Shown here piece after piece: positions 9,832 through 17,648 of a DNA stretch of 40,583 nucleotides. Every line of letters begins with the position of its first letter. Position 1 is the first letter of the stretch. Under the pieces are notes generated by a model. That model searched no databases, was not told the DNA's origin, and saw only the letters and a list, made by a program, of their open reading frames with translations. A program made the position numbers and the translations under genes. The DNA is taken from assembly GCA_031272455.1 (NCBI GenBank), contig JAISTS010000137.1, forward strand, positions 1 to 40,583. Direction: 5' to 3'. This stretch comes from Tannerella sp. (GTDB lineage Bacteria > Bacteroidota > Bacteroidia > Bacteroidales > Tannerellaceae).

Positions 9832-11088
9832 ATGAAATTTGAAGAATTAAATCTCGAAGACGCCATTCTGGACGGGTTATACGCTATGCGGTTTGAAGAG
9901 ACTACCCCGATACAGGAAATGTCTATACCTCCGATCCTCGAAGGGCGCGATATTATGGGTTTTGCTCAGACCGGTTCGGGCAAGACTGCCGCTTATGTGC
10001 TGCCTGTGCTTAATGAATTGAGCAAAGGCGGTTATCCTGCCGATGCTGTCAACGCTGTCATTATGTCGCCGACGCGCGAACTGGCGCAGCAGATCGACCA
10101 GCAGATCGAAGGCTTTTCTTACTTTGTACCCGTGTCAGCCGTCGCCGTCTATGGCGGGACTGACGGCATAGCATACGCGCAACAGGAGCGCGGATTGCTG
10201 CTGGGCGCCGATATCGTTATCGCCACGCCCGGACGGCTTATCAGTCATCTGAATATGGGCAGCGTTGATTTGTCGAAGACATCGTTTTTTATCCTTGACG
10301 AAGCAGACCGTATGCTCGATATGGGATTTTTTGACGATATTATGCAGATTTACAAACATCTGCCGCCAACCTGCCAGATAATTATGTTCTCGGCTACGAT
10401 GCCTCCCAAGATCAAAAAACTTGCGGAGACCATACTTAAAGACCCTGTCGAAGTGAAGATTGCCATCGCCCGTCCGCCCGAAACCATCCTGCAGTCGGCA
10501 TATATATGCTACGAAGCGCAGAAACTGCCTATACTTCTTAACCTTTTTCATAAGAGCAGCCCCAGCCGCGTGCTTATCTTCTCTTCGTCGAAACTGAAGG
10601 TCAAAGAGCTGTCGGCAACGCTCAAGCGTATGAATTTTAATGTACACGCGATGCACTCCGACCTCGAACAGACGGAGCGTGAACAGGTAATGAAAGATTT
10701 TAAGAACCGTCATATAGATATGCTTGTTGCTACCGATGTAGTGTCGCGCGGCATCGACATTACGGATATCAGCCTTGTTATCAATTACGATATCCCGAAC
10801 GATCCTGAGGATTATGTCCATCGCATAGGACGAACGGCGCGAGGCACCACCGGCGAAGGCGTAGCTATCACGTTCGTTAGCGTCGAAGAGCAAAGCCGTT
10901 TCAAGGAAATCGAAGACTTCCTCGGCAAGAGCATATATAAAATCCCTATCGACGCTGCGCTGGGCGATGCTCCGGCTTATGAGCCTGAGAAGAACCGATG
11001 GAAAAGACCGATGCGCCGAACATCAGGCGGCAAAGCAGGCAAAGGCGGTAAGGGTACACGAACAGGCAATAAAGGAAAGCGTAAATAA
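9832..11088 (+). CDS. rhlE: DEAD-box RNA helicase (RhlE-like); track ORF start at 9787 probably too early
   Basis: MKFEELNLEDAILDGLYAMRFEETTPIQ, AQTGSGKTAAY, DEADRMLDMGF, SAT, HRIGRTARG; basic Gly/Lys-rich tail. Confidence 0.9.
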   Translation: MKFEELNLEDAILDGLYAMRFEETTPIQEMSIPPILEGRDIMGFAQTGSGKTAAYVLPVLNELSKGGYPADAVNAVIMSPTRELAQQIDQQIEGFSYFVPVSAVAVYGGTDGIAYAQQERGLLLGADIVIATPGRLISHLNMGSVDLSKTSFFILDEADRMLDMGFFDDIMQIYKHLPPTCQIIMFSATMPPKIKKLAETILKDPVEVKIAIARPPETILQSAYICYEAQKLPILLNLFHKSSPSRVLIFSSSKLKVKELSATLKRMNFNVHAMHSDLEQTEREQVMKDFKNRHIDMLVATDVVSRGIDITDISLVINYDIPNDPEDYVHRIGRTARGTTGEGVAITFVSVEEQSRFKEIEDFLGKSIYKIPIDAALGDAPAYEPEKNRWKRPMRRTSGGKAGKGGKGTRTGNKGKRK

Positions 11089-11098
11089 TAATGTACGT

Positions 11099-11902
11099 AT
11101 GATCTGCTTCCCGAATGCAAAAATCAACCTCGGACTGCACGTTACGGCGCGACGGCAGGATGGATACCACGACATCGAAACGGTGTTTTATCCCATTCCA
11201 CTGTGCGATGCTCTCGAAATCACTCCTGCGGATAAGTGGTCGTTCGAGCAGACGGGCATCGCTCTCGACGCACCGTCGGACGACAATCTCGTTATGAAAG
11301 CCTTGCGCTGTATGCAGCAACGTCATCAAATCCCTGCTTCGTCGGTCTTTCTGCACAAAGCCGTTCCGGTCGGAGCCGGGCTTGGAGGCGGCTCGTCGGA
11401 CGCATCGTTTATGCTGAAACTGCTGAACGATTATGCCGAACTGAATATTCCTGATAACGAACTCGAAACGATGGCTGCGTCGCTTGGCGCCGACTGTCCG
11501 TTCTTTGTCCGTAACACACCGGTTGTAGCGACAGGCACGGGCAATGTGTTTTGTCCGGTCGATGTGTCGCTCAAGGATTATACGATTTGCATAGTCAAGC
11601 CCGACATTGCCGTCTCGACACGCGAAGCCTATTCGCTCGTTAAGCCTGCGATGCCGCCGCGACCTTTATCCGAAGTTGTCAGCCTGCCCGTAGAGCAATG
11701 GCGCGAGGTGCTTGTCAACGACTTTGAACCAAGCATCTTCAGACTGTATCCGCAGATAGAAAAAATAAAAAACGAACTGTACGAGCGAGGCGCCGTTTAT
11801 GCCGCTATGTCAGGCTCAGGCTCGGCTGTTTTCGGATTGTTCAAAGACGAACCTGAAATCAAATCACCCTATTATTATGTATGGAAAGGAAAGATGAAAT
11901 AA
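11099..11902 (+). CDS. ispE: 4-diphosphocytidyl-2-C-methyl-D-erythritol kinase; start re-called from 10967
   Basis: MICFPNAKINLGLHVTARRQDGYHDIETVFYPI, PVGAGLGGGSSDASFMLKLLN (GHMP kinase). Confidence 0.93.
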   Translation: MICFPNAKINLGLHVTARRQDGYHDIETVFYPIPLCDALEITPADKWSFEQTGIALDAPSDDNLVMKALRCMQQRHQIPASSVFLHKAVPVGAGLGGGSSDASFMLKLLNDYAELNIPDNELETMAASLGADCPFFVRNTPVVATGTGNVFCPVDVSLKDYTICIVKPDIAVSTREAYSLVKPAMPPRPLSEVVSLPVEQWREVLVNDFEPSIFRLYPQIEKIKNELYERGAVYAAMSGSGSAVFGLFKDEPEIKSPYYYVWKGKMK

Positions 11903-13857
11903 CACAAAGACCCGTTACCGACTGGCTCCCTACGACGAAGAAAGAAAGCGAACTGCGCGGATGGGACGAACTCGATGTAATCATTTTCAGCGGCGATGCC
12001 TACGTTGACCACCCGTCTTTTGGGGCTGCCGTAATCGGGCGCACGCTCGAAGCCGAACGACTGCGCGTTGCCATCGTTCCGCAACCTGACTGGCGCGGCG
12101 ACCACCGCGATTTCAAGAAACTCGGTGCGCCCCGTCTGTTCTTCGCCATTGCTCCGGGTGCTATGGATTCGATGGTCAATCACTACACCGCCAATAAGCG
12201 TATGCGCAGCGACGACGCTTATACGCCCAACAAACAGCACGGATTGCGACCGGATTATCCTACCATTGTGTATGCAAATATCTTGAAACAGCTCTATCCC
12301 GACACTCCGGTTGTGATAGGCGGTATAGAGGCTTCGATGCGACGGTTGGCACATTACGACTACTGGCAGGACAGCCTTCGTCCGGGCATCCTTGCCGACA
12401 GTCCCGCCGACCTGCTCGTTTACGGTATGGGCGAGAAACCTGTCCGCGAGATTGTGCGCCGATTGCGCGAAGGCTATCAGTTTGACGACCTGACAGACAT
12501 ACCGCAAACAGCATATATCACCAATCGCTTTTCGGCAAAACACAGCGACATCGAACTCCATCCGTATGATGAATGTCGCAAAGACAAACACAAGCAGGCG
12601 ATGAACTTCAAAATCATTGAAGAGGAATCGAACAAATATCAGTCGCAGGCTCGCCTTGTGCAGCGTACAAAAGGACGGACGGTTGTTGTCAATCCGCCCT
12701 ATCCTCCGATGACGGAAGCCGAGATCGACGCCACATTCGACCTGCCCTATACCCGCCTGCCGCACCCGAAATACGCAGGAAAGACTATTCCGGCATACGA
12801 GATGATTAAGTTCTCGGTCAACAGCCATCGCGGATGTTTTGGCGGATGCGCCTTTTGCGCTATCGCCGCTCATCAGGGCAAATTCGTCGTTTCGCGCAGT
12901 CGCCGCTCAATAATCAACGAGATAAACGCCATAACTCAAATGCCCGATTTCAAGGGATACATTAGCGACCTTGGCGGACCGACTGCTAATATGTACCGTA
13001 TGCGTGGCATAGACGAGCGTCTTTGTCGGCAGTGCGTCAAGCCCTCGTGTATTTACCCTTCGGTATGCAAGAACCTTGGCGCCGACCACGCACCCCTGCT
13101 CGGTCTCTACAAAGCGGCTCGACAGGTGCGCGGAGTGAAAAAGGTGTTTATCGGCAGCGGCATACGGCACGACCTGCTGATGCACCCGTATTCCGACCGG
13201 ACGTGGCAACGCGCCGCCCGCGAATATCTTGAGGAACTGATGATAAACCATACATCGGGACGGCTGAAGGCGGCGCCCGAACATACCGAAGACGAAGTGC
13301 TTAAGATGATGCGCAAACCTCCGTTCGCCGTTTTTGAAGCCTTCAACCGGCTGTTCGGCGAGATAAATATGAACGAAAGGCTTAATCTGCAGATGATACC
13401 GTACTTTATCTCCAGTCATCCCGGATGCAGCGATGTCGATATGGCGGAACTGGCGTTAAAGACCAAGCAGATGCGCTTTCGCCTCGAACAGATACAGGAT
13501 TTCACGCCTACGCCTATGACACTCGCCACAGAGATGTACTACACCGGCATCAATCCTTATACTATGCAGCCGGTACACTGTGCACATTCGCGCGAAGAAA
13601 AGCTCGACCAGCACGCATTTTTCTTCTGGTATCTGCCCGAATATGCCAAACAAATAATACAAATACTGCGCAGGATTAAGCGCAACGACCTGATAGAAAA
13701 GCTGTTTGGAAAGCAGGCTTTGCGACCGGAACGTGAGCGCCAACCGCGTGCAAACGGCAGACAAAACAATCAAAACGACCGCAGAAACCGGACAAACGAC
13801 CGCCGCAACAGCTCAAACGGACGCCCGCCAAAAGACCGCAAGCGCCCATCACGATAG
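11881..13857 (+). CDS. YgiQ-family radical SAM protein
   Basis: DVIIFSGDAYVDHPSFGAAVIGR, GGIEASMRRLAHYDYW, CFGGCAFCAI radical SAM cluster motif, LKAAPEHTEDEVLKMMRKP; overlaps the ispE end. Confidence 0.93.
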   Translation: MERKDEITQRPVTDWLPTTKKESELRGWDELDVIIFSGDAYVDHPSFGAAVIGRTLEAERLRVAIVPQPDWRGDHRDFKKLGAPRLFFAIAPGAMDSMVNHYTANKRMRSDDAYTPNKQHGLRPDYPTIVYANILKQLYPDTPVVIGGIEASMRRLAHYDYWQDSLRPGILADSPADLLVYGMGEKPVREIVRRLREGYQFDDLTDIPQTAYITNRFSAKHSDIELHPYDECRKDKHKQAMNFKIIEEESNKYQSQARLVQRTKGRTVVVNPPYPPMTEAEIDATFDLPYTRLPHPKYAGKTIPAYEMIKFSVNSHRGCFGGCAFCAIAAHQGKFVVSRSRRSIINEINAITQMPDFKGYISDLGGPTANMYRMRGIDERLCRQCVKPSCIYPSVCKNLGADHAPLLGLYKAARQVRGVKKVFIGSGIRHDLLMHPYSDRTWQRAAREYLEELMINHTSGRLKAAPEHTEDEVLKMMRKPPFAVFEAFNRLFGEINMNERLNLQMIPYFISSHPGCSDVDMAELALKTKQMRFRLEQIQDFTPTPMTLATEMYYTGINPYTMQPVHCAHSREEKLDQHAFFFWYLPEYAKQIIQILRRIKRNDLIEKLFGKQALRPERERQPRANGRQNNQNDRRNRTNDRRNSSNGRPPKDRKRPSR

Positions 13858-14187
13858 CACAGCGTCCTGATGTTTTATCGCCCAGTCAATCAACATTCGT
13901 ACCGACGGCATTAGCGATTTGCCCGTTTCGGTCAGACTGTATTCCACACGCGGCGGTATCTCTGCGAACGCCTGACGCGAAATAAGATGGTCGGCTTCGA
14001 GATGTTTAAGCGTGGATGTCAGCATCTTGTGCGAAATATCGGGAATCGCTTTGCGCAAACCGCCGTAACGCATACGGTCGGCGTCTTTCAGCGTCCAAAG
14101 CACCAGCAACGACCATTTATCGCTCATACGCGACAAAACATTGCGAATCGGGCAAGTCGGATATCTTAAATCTATCTCTTTCATCAT
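13849..14187 (-). CDS. HxlR-family winged-helix transcriptional regulator
   Basis: TCPIRNVLSRMSDKWSLLVLWTL, MRYGGLRKAIPDISHKMLTSTLKHLEADHLISRQAFAEIPPRVEYSLTETGKSL; N-terminal conserved Cys. Confidence 0.93.
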   Translation of the reverse strand: MMKEIDLRYPTCPIRNVLSRMSDKWSLLVLWTLKDADRMRYGGLRKAIPDISHKMLTSTLKHLEADHLISRQAFAEIPPRVEYSLTETGKSLMPSVRMLIDWAIKHQDAVLS

Positions 14188-14203
14188 CTTTTAAATCAGA
14201 CGG

Positions 14204-14211
14204 CAAAAATA
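14204..14211 (-). promoter_or_regulatory. Putative -7 element TATTTTTG for the hxlR-like gene
   Basis: TAnnTTTG on the minus strand just upstream of the start at 14187. Confidence 0.4.
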
Positions 14212-14385
14212 GTCAATAATCCCCGAAAGAGAGTAATATTCCGATAAAAAAGTAATACGGTGCAGAAAATTTGCAGTCGAAATGTTAAATAATCCTAAAT
14301 AAACAAACTGCAATTCGCTGATATTCAACAATCCTAACCGTCGATGTGAGTTAGGCACCAGTTTGCGGACAGAGGTGCGACCGCC

Positions 14386-14393
14386 TACTTTTG
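14386..14393 (+). promoter_or_regulatory. -7 element TACTTTTG for the DJ-1/PfpI gene
   Basis: TACTTTTG with TTTG (14362-14365) 20 bp upstream, matching the Bacteroidetes -33/-7 layout. Confidence 0.6.
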
Positions 14394-14437
14394 CCGAAGT
14401 TTTTTATCAATATATAATACATTAATTTAAAAGATTT

Positions 14438-14965
14438 ATGACAAAGAAAGTAGCGATTTTAGCAGTTAACCCGGTAAACGGGTCAGGTTTGTTCCAGTAT
14501 TTGGAATCATTTTTTGAAAACGGCATACCGTATCGTGTATTTGCCGTAGCCGAGACGACGCAGATTAAGACCAATTCGGGCGTTTCGATTGAGGCGGATG
14601 ATATAGTCGCCCATTTGAAAGGCGCTGAAAGCGAGTACGATGCGCTGGTTTTTGCCTGCGGCGATGCGATGCCTAAGTTTACGGAAAACGCCGGACGTCA
14701 GGAAAATCAGGACCTGCTGTCAGTAATCAAGACCTTTGGCGACAGCGGGAAAACGATTGCCGGTCATTGCGTTGGCGGTTTGCTCTTTGATATTACCGGA
14801 GTAGCGGCGGGCAGGCGATTGGCGATGCATCCGTTCGTTCGTGGCGCAGTAAAAAGTGCGATTGCGACTGACAGGGCGTTTGCTGTTGAAGAAAACTTCT
14901 ACACGGCTCAAAACGAAAACAGCTTGCATCTGCTGATGCCCGAATTGATTAAGGTGTTGAAATAA
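14438..14965 (+). CDS. DJ-1/PfpI family protein
   Basis: KKVAILAVNPVNGSG...EYDALVFACGDAMPKF...GKTIAGHCVGGLLFDITGVAAGRRLAMHP; nucleophile-elbow Cys in GHCVGG. Confidence 0.85.
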   Translation: MTKKVAILAVNPVNGSGLFQYLESFFENGIPYRVFAVAETTQIKTNSGVSIEADDIVAHLKGAESEYDALVFACGDAMPKFTENAGRQENQDLLSVIKTFGDSGKTIAGHCVGGLLFDITGVAAGRRLAMHPFVRGAVKSAIATDRAFAVEENFYTAQNENSLHLLMPELIKVLK

Positions 14966-15045
14966 TGATGATTGTTAGAAAACGAAGTCTGCGGACATCT
15001 CAGCCCCGCGCCTCGCCGCAGCATTTGCTGGAAGGGTTCAAGTAA
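14965..15045 (+). CDS. Putative 26-aa micro-ORF (or gene remnant) coupled to the DJ-1 stop
   Basis: TAATG overlap with the DJ-1 stop; MMIVRKRSLRTSQPRASPQHLLEGFK*; its TAA meets the heptamer repeat at 15045. Confidence 0.3.
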   Translation: MMIVRKRSLRTSQPRASPQHLLEGFK

Positions 15046-15065
15046 ATTAAAAATTAAGAATTATA
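15045..15065. repeat. Heptanucleotide repeat, 3 units (aattaaa|aattaag|aattata)
   Basis: aatt at 15045, 15052 and 15059: exact 7-bp period. Confidence 0.55.
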
Positions 15066-15088
15066 AAACGCGGTATTAATTTTTTCGT

Positions 15089-15096
15089 TACCTTTG
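15089..15096 (+). promoter_or_regulatory. -7 element TACCTTTG for the nikR-like gene
   Basis: TAnnTTTG match 25 bp before the ATG. Confidence 0.55.
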
Positions 15097-15120
15097 TAGC
15101 CGTTATCAGATGTTATAGCA

Positions 15121-15522
15121 ATGAGTTTGAAACGCTTTGGAGTATCGCTTGAAGGCGAATTATTGGATGAATTAGATCGCTATGTCGATGCGAATGGTTT
15201 CGCTAACCGTTCGCAGGCTATCCGTTTCCTTGTCGAAAAGAATGTCGCCGAGCAGAAATGGCAGTGCGGGCACATTGTCGCCGGAACGGTTATAATAATG
15301 TATAACCAGACCAAGCGCAAAATCACGTCGAAGATAGCAGCCATTCAGCAAAACTATCAGGACGTTATCCTGTCGTCTTCGCAATATTACCTCAACGAGC
15401 AGTTTTGCCTCCATATAGCGACAGTTACCGGTGAGGCGTTTCGACTGACCGAACTGTCAGACAAGCTTATTTCGATCAAAGGTATCAAACACGGCAAACT
15501 CGTGATGAGTAGAGCCGACTGA
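15121..15522 (+). CDS. NikR-family ribbon-helix-helix regulator with altered metal site
   Basis: N-term RHH (LKRFGVSLEGELLDELDRYVDANGFANRSQAIRFLV); C-terminal ACT-like domain aligning with E. coli NikR up to C95 and the GxxHGKL tail. Confidence 0.88.
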   Translation: MSLKRFGVSLEGELLDELDRYVDANGFANRSQAIRFLVEKNVAEQKWQCGHIVAGTVIIMYNQTKRKITSKIAAIQQNYQDVILSSSQYYLNEQFCLHIATVTGEAFRLTELSDKLISIKGIKHGKLVMSRAD

Positions 15523-15554
15523 TCATACTCGTTTTTTCGTTTTTATCCACACAT

Positions 15555-15579
15555 TATTCTTTTTTACGCAAAAAGAATA
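15555..15579. promoter_or_regulatory. Candidate NikR-type operator TATTCTT-N11-AAGAATA
   Basis: Perfect 10-bp inverted repeat tattcttttt-tacgc-aaaaagaata upstream of the TonB-dependent receptor promoter; an AT-rich terminator is the alternative because a T-run follows. Confidence 0.5.
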
Positions 15580-15620
15580 TTTTTTTCACCCAAAAGTAGC
15601 ACGAAATCAAAAAAACGTGT

Positions 15621-15628
15621 TACCTTTG
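15621..15628 (+). promoter_or_regulatory. -7 element TACCTTTG for the TonB-dependent receptor
   Basis: TAnnTTTG match 27 bp before the ATG at 15655. Confidence 0.6.
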
Positions 15629-15654
15629 CGGCGAATTTAAATGCAAACCAAATT

Positions 15655-17544
15655 ATGAAAAAAGTATTATTTCTGACATTTATCGCTTTAAGCGCAGCAA
15701 ATCAAACGTTTGCAAGTGATGAAGACACGGCGCCCGTCGATACGACGATAAGCCTGAAGCAGGTTGTCGTAACGGCTAACAAGATTGAAGTAAACCGCAA
15801 TACTATTCCGCTGTCGATCTCGGTTGTCGGTCGCGAAGAGATAGAGGCGAGCAGCGAATCGGCTTTACTGCCTGTGCTGTCGCACCGTGTGCCAGGGCTA
15901 TTTGTTACCGAGAAAGGCGTTACGGGTTTTGGAGTAAACACCAATTCGGCAGGTACGGTTAACATTCGTGGTATAGGTCAGAGCAACAAAGTGCTTATGC
16001 TATTCGACGGACAGCCGCAGTGGGCTGGAGTGTTCGGTCATTCACTGCCGGACACTTATGTAGCTTCGGATGTCGAGCGTGTTGAGGTCATTCGCGGTCC
16101 CGGTTCGTTGCTTTACGGCTCAAACGCAATGGGCGGTGTGATAAACATTATAACCCGTCGCCAGCAGGATGACGGTCGCCGCACTCAGGCGCGGATAATG
16201 TATGGCTCCTATAATACGCAGAAGTATATGATTAACAATGGATACAATGCCGGACGTTTTAGCAGTTTTATCTCCGTCAATCACGATCGTAGCGACGGAA
16301 TGAGAGCTAATTCCGATTTTCGTATCACTAACGGTTTTGCCAATCTGGGCTATCGGCTTAACGACAACTTTCGCCTGAAAGGCAGCGCAAGCCTTGCCAA
16401 ATCGAACAGTCAGAACTCAGGTCCGGTCGATAATCCTATTACAGATAACACAATGGATGTATTGCGCGGGACAGCTTCGGTCAGTCTTACTAATGCTTTC
16501 GAGAAGTCGAGCGGCGCTATTCAACTGTTCTACAACTGGGGACATCACGATATTAATGACGGATACCGCCCGCAAACCGGTGGAACGCCACGTACATTTC
16601 GCTTTAAATCCGATGACCATAATACAGGATTGTTAATGTATCAGACGTTCAGGCTCTTCGATGGTAACAGCTTTACTGCCGGGATTGACTATAAAAACTG
16701 GGGAGGGCATGCGTGGAACGATACTATCAATGGACGAATCGGTGAAATCGTTCGTCGATCTGTTAATGAGGTTGCAGGCTATGCGATTATGCAACAGGAT
16801 CTTTTTGACCATTTAAGTATCAACGCCGGTCTGCGCTATGAGTATAACGATGCCTATGGAAGTCGCTGGACGCCGCAGGCAGGCATTACGATTCGTCCGT
16901 TTGAAGGCAACGCAATCAAACTGTCGTACTCCGAAGGCTACCGCAGTCCTAACATACGCGAACTGTACATTTCGTATCCGCCGTATTCAATGGCTAATCC
17001 TGACCTGAAGCCCGAAACGATGCAGAATTATGAGATTTCGGTCGGACAGTATCTTTTCGACAACAAATTCTTCGCCGAAGTTACCGCATTTTATCTCGAA
17101 GCCAAGAATCTGATTACCGGCGAGCAGGGAACGTTGACCAATATAAATAAGATCTATAATAAGGGTATCGAAGCCGAACTGACCTATTATCCGCTGAAAA
17201 ACCTTTGGATTACGGCGAATTTCAGTCAGCTCTCGACCAGCATACCGATAGAAGCGGCGCCGAAACGCAAGTTCTTCGCCGAAGCAACCTATACGGTCAA
17301 AAATCTTACGCTGACCGTAGATGTCGAGTCGATCGGACGTCTGCAAAAAGTAGGCGGTACGGAGGACGACAAGATTTGCTATGCACTTCTTAATGCCAAA
17401 GCATCATACCTTTTCGGTACGCAGGATAAAGGATTGACCATCTTTGTCAAAGGTGAGAATCTGACCGGCAAAGAATACGAGATCCTGAAAGGATTCCCGA
17501 TGCCGAAAACCGTTGTTATGGGAGGGGTGAATGTGGTTTTTTAG
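15655..17544 (+). CDS. TonB-dependent outer-membrane receptor
   Basis: Signal peptide; plug domain (LPVLSHRVPGLFVTEKGV...GTVNIRGIGQSNKVLMLFDGQPQ...VERVEVIRGPGSLLYGSNAMGGVINIITRR); C-terminal barrel ending VGGTEDD...GENLTGKEYEILKGFPMPKTVVMGGVNVVF. Confidence 0.93.
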   Translation: MKKVLFLTFIALSAANQTFASDEDTAPVDTTISLKQVVVTANKIEVNRNTIPLSISVVGREEIEASSESALLPVLSHRVPGLFVTEKGVTGFGVNTNSAGTVNIRGIGQSNKVLMLFDGQPQWAGVFGHSLPDTYVASDVERVEVIRGPGSLLYGSNAMGGVINIITRRQQDDGRRTQARIMYGSYNTQKYMINNGYNAGRFSSFISVNHDRSDGMRANSDFRITNGFANLGYRLNDNFRLKGSASLAKSNSQNSGPVDNPITDNTMDVLRGTASVSLTNAFEKSSGAIQLFYNWGHHDINDGYRPQTGGTPRTFRFKSDDHNTGLLMYQTFRLFDGNSFTAGIDYKNWGGHAWNDTINGRIGEIVRRSVNEVAGYAIMQQDLFDHLSINAGLRYEYNDAYGSRWTPQAGITIRPFEGNAIKLSYSEGYRSPNIRELYISYPPYSMANPDLKPETMQNYEISVGQYLFDNKFFAEVTAFYLEAKNLITGEQGTLTNINKIYNKGIEAELTYYPLKNLWITANFSQLSTSIPIEAAPKRKFFAEATYTVKNLTLTVDVESIGRLQKVGGTEDDKICYALLNAKASYLFGTQDKGLTIFVKGENLTGKEYEILKGFPMPKTVVMGGVNVVF

Positions 17545-17612
17545 TAGATAGTAGCAAGTAGATTGTAGTAAGTAGATTTACCGTTTACCCTGCACCGTGA
17601 ACCGTGAACCAA
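17543..17612. repeat. 10-unit heptanucleotide array with two core families
   Basis: In register: agtagat|agtagca|agtagat|tgtagta|agtagat|ttaccgt|ttaccct|gcaccgt|gaaccgt|gaaccaa; overlaps the receptor TAG stop. Confidence 0.85.
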
Positions 17613-17648
17613 GTGTGTTTTTATTTTTTAATTGTTATTTTTGTAAGA

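Noticed and set aside
13849-13857. 9-bp convergent overlap of the ygiQ and hxlR-like stop regions
   Set aside because: Ordinary short convergent overlap; no supporting structure.
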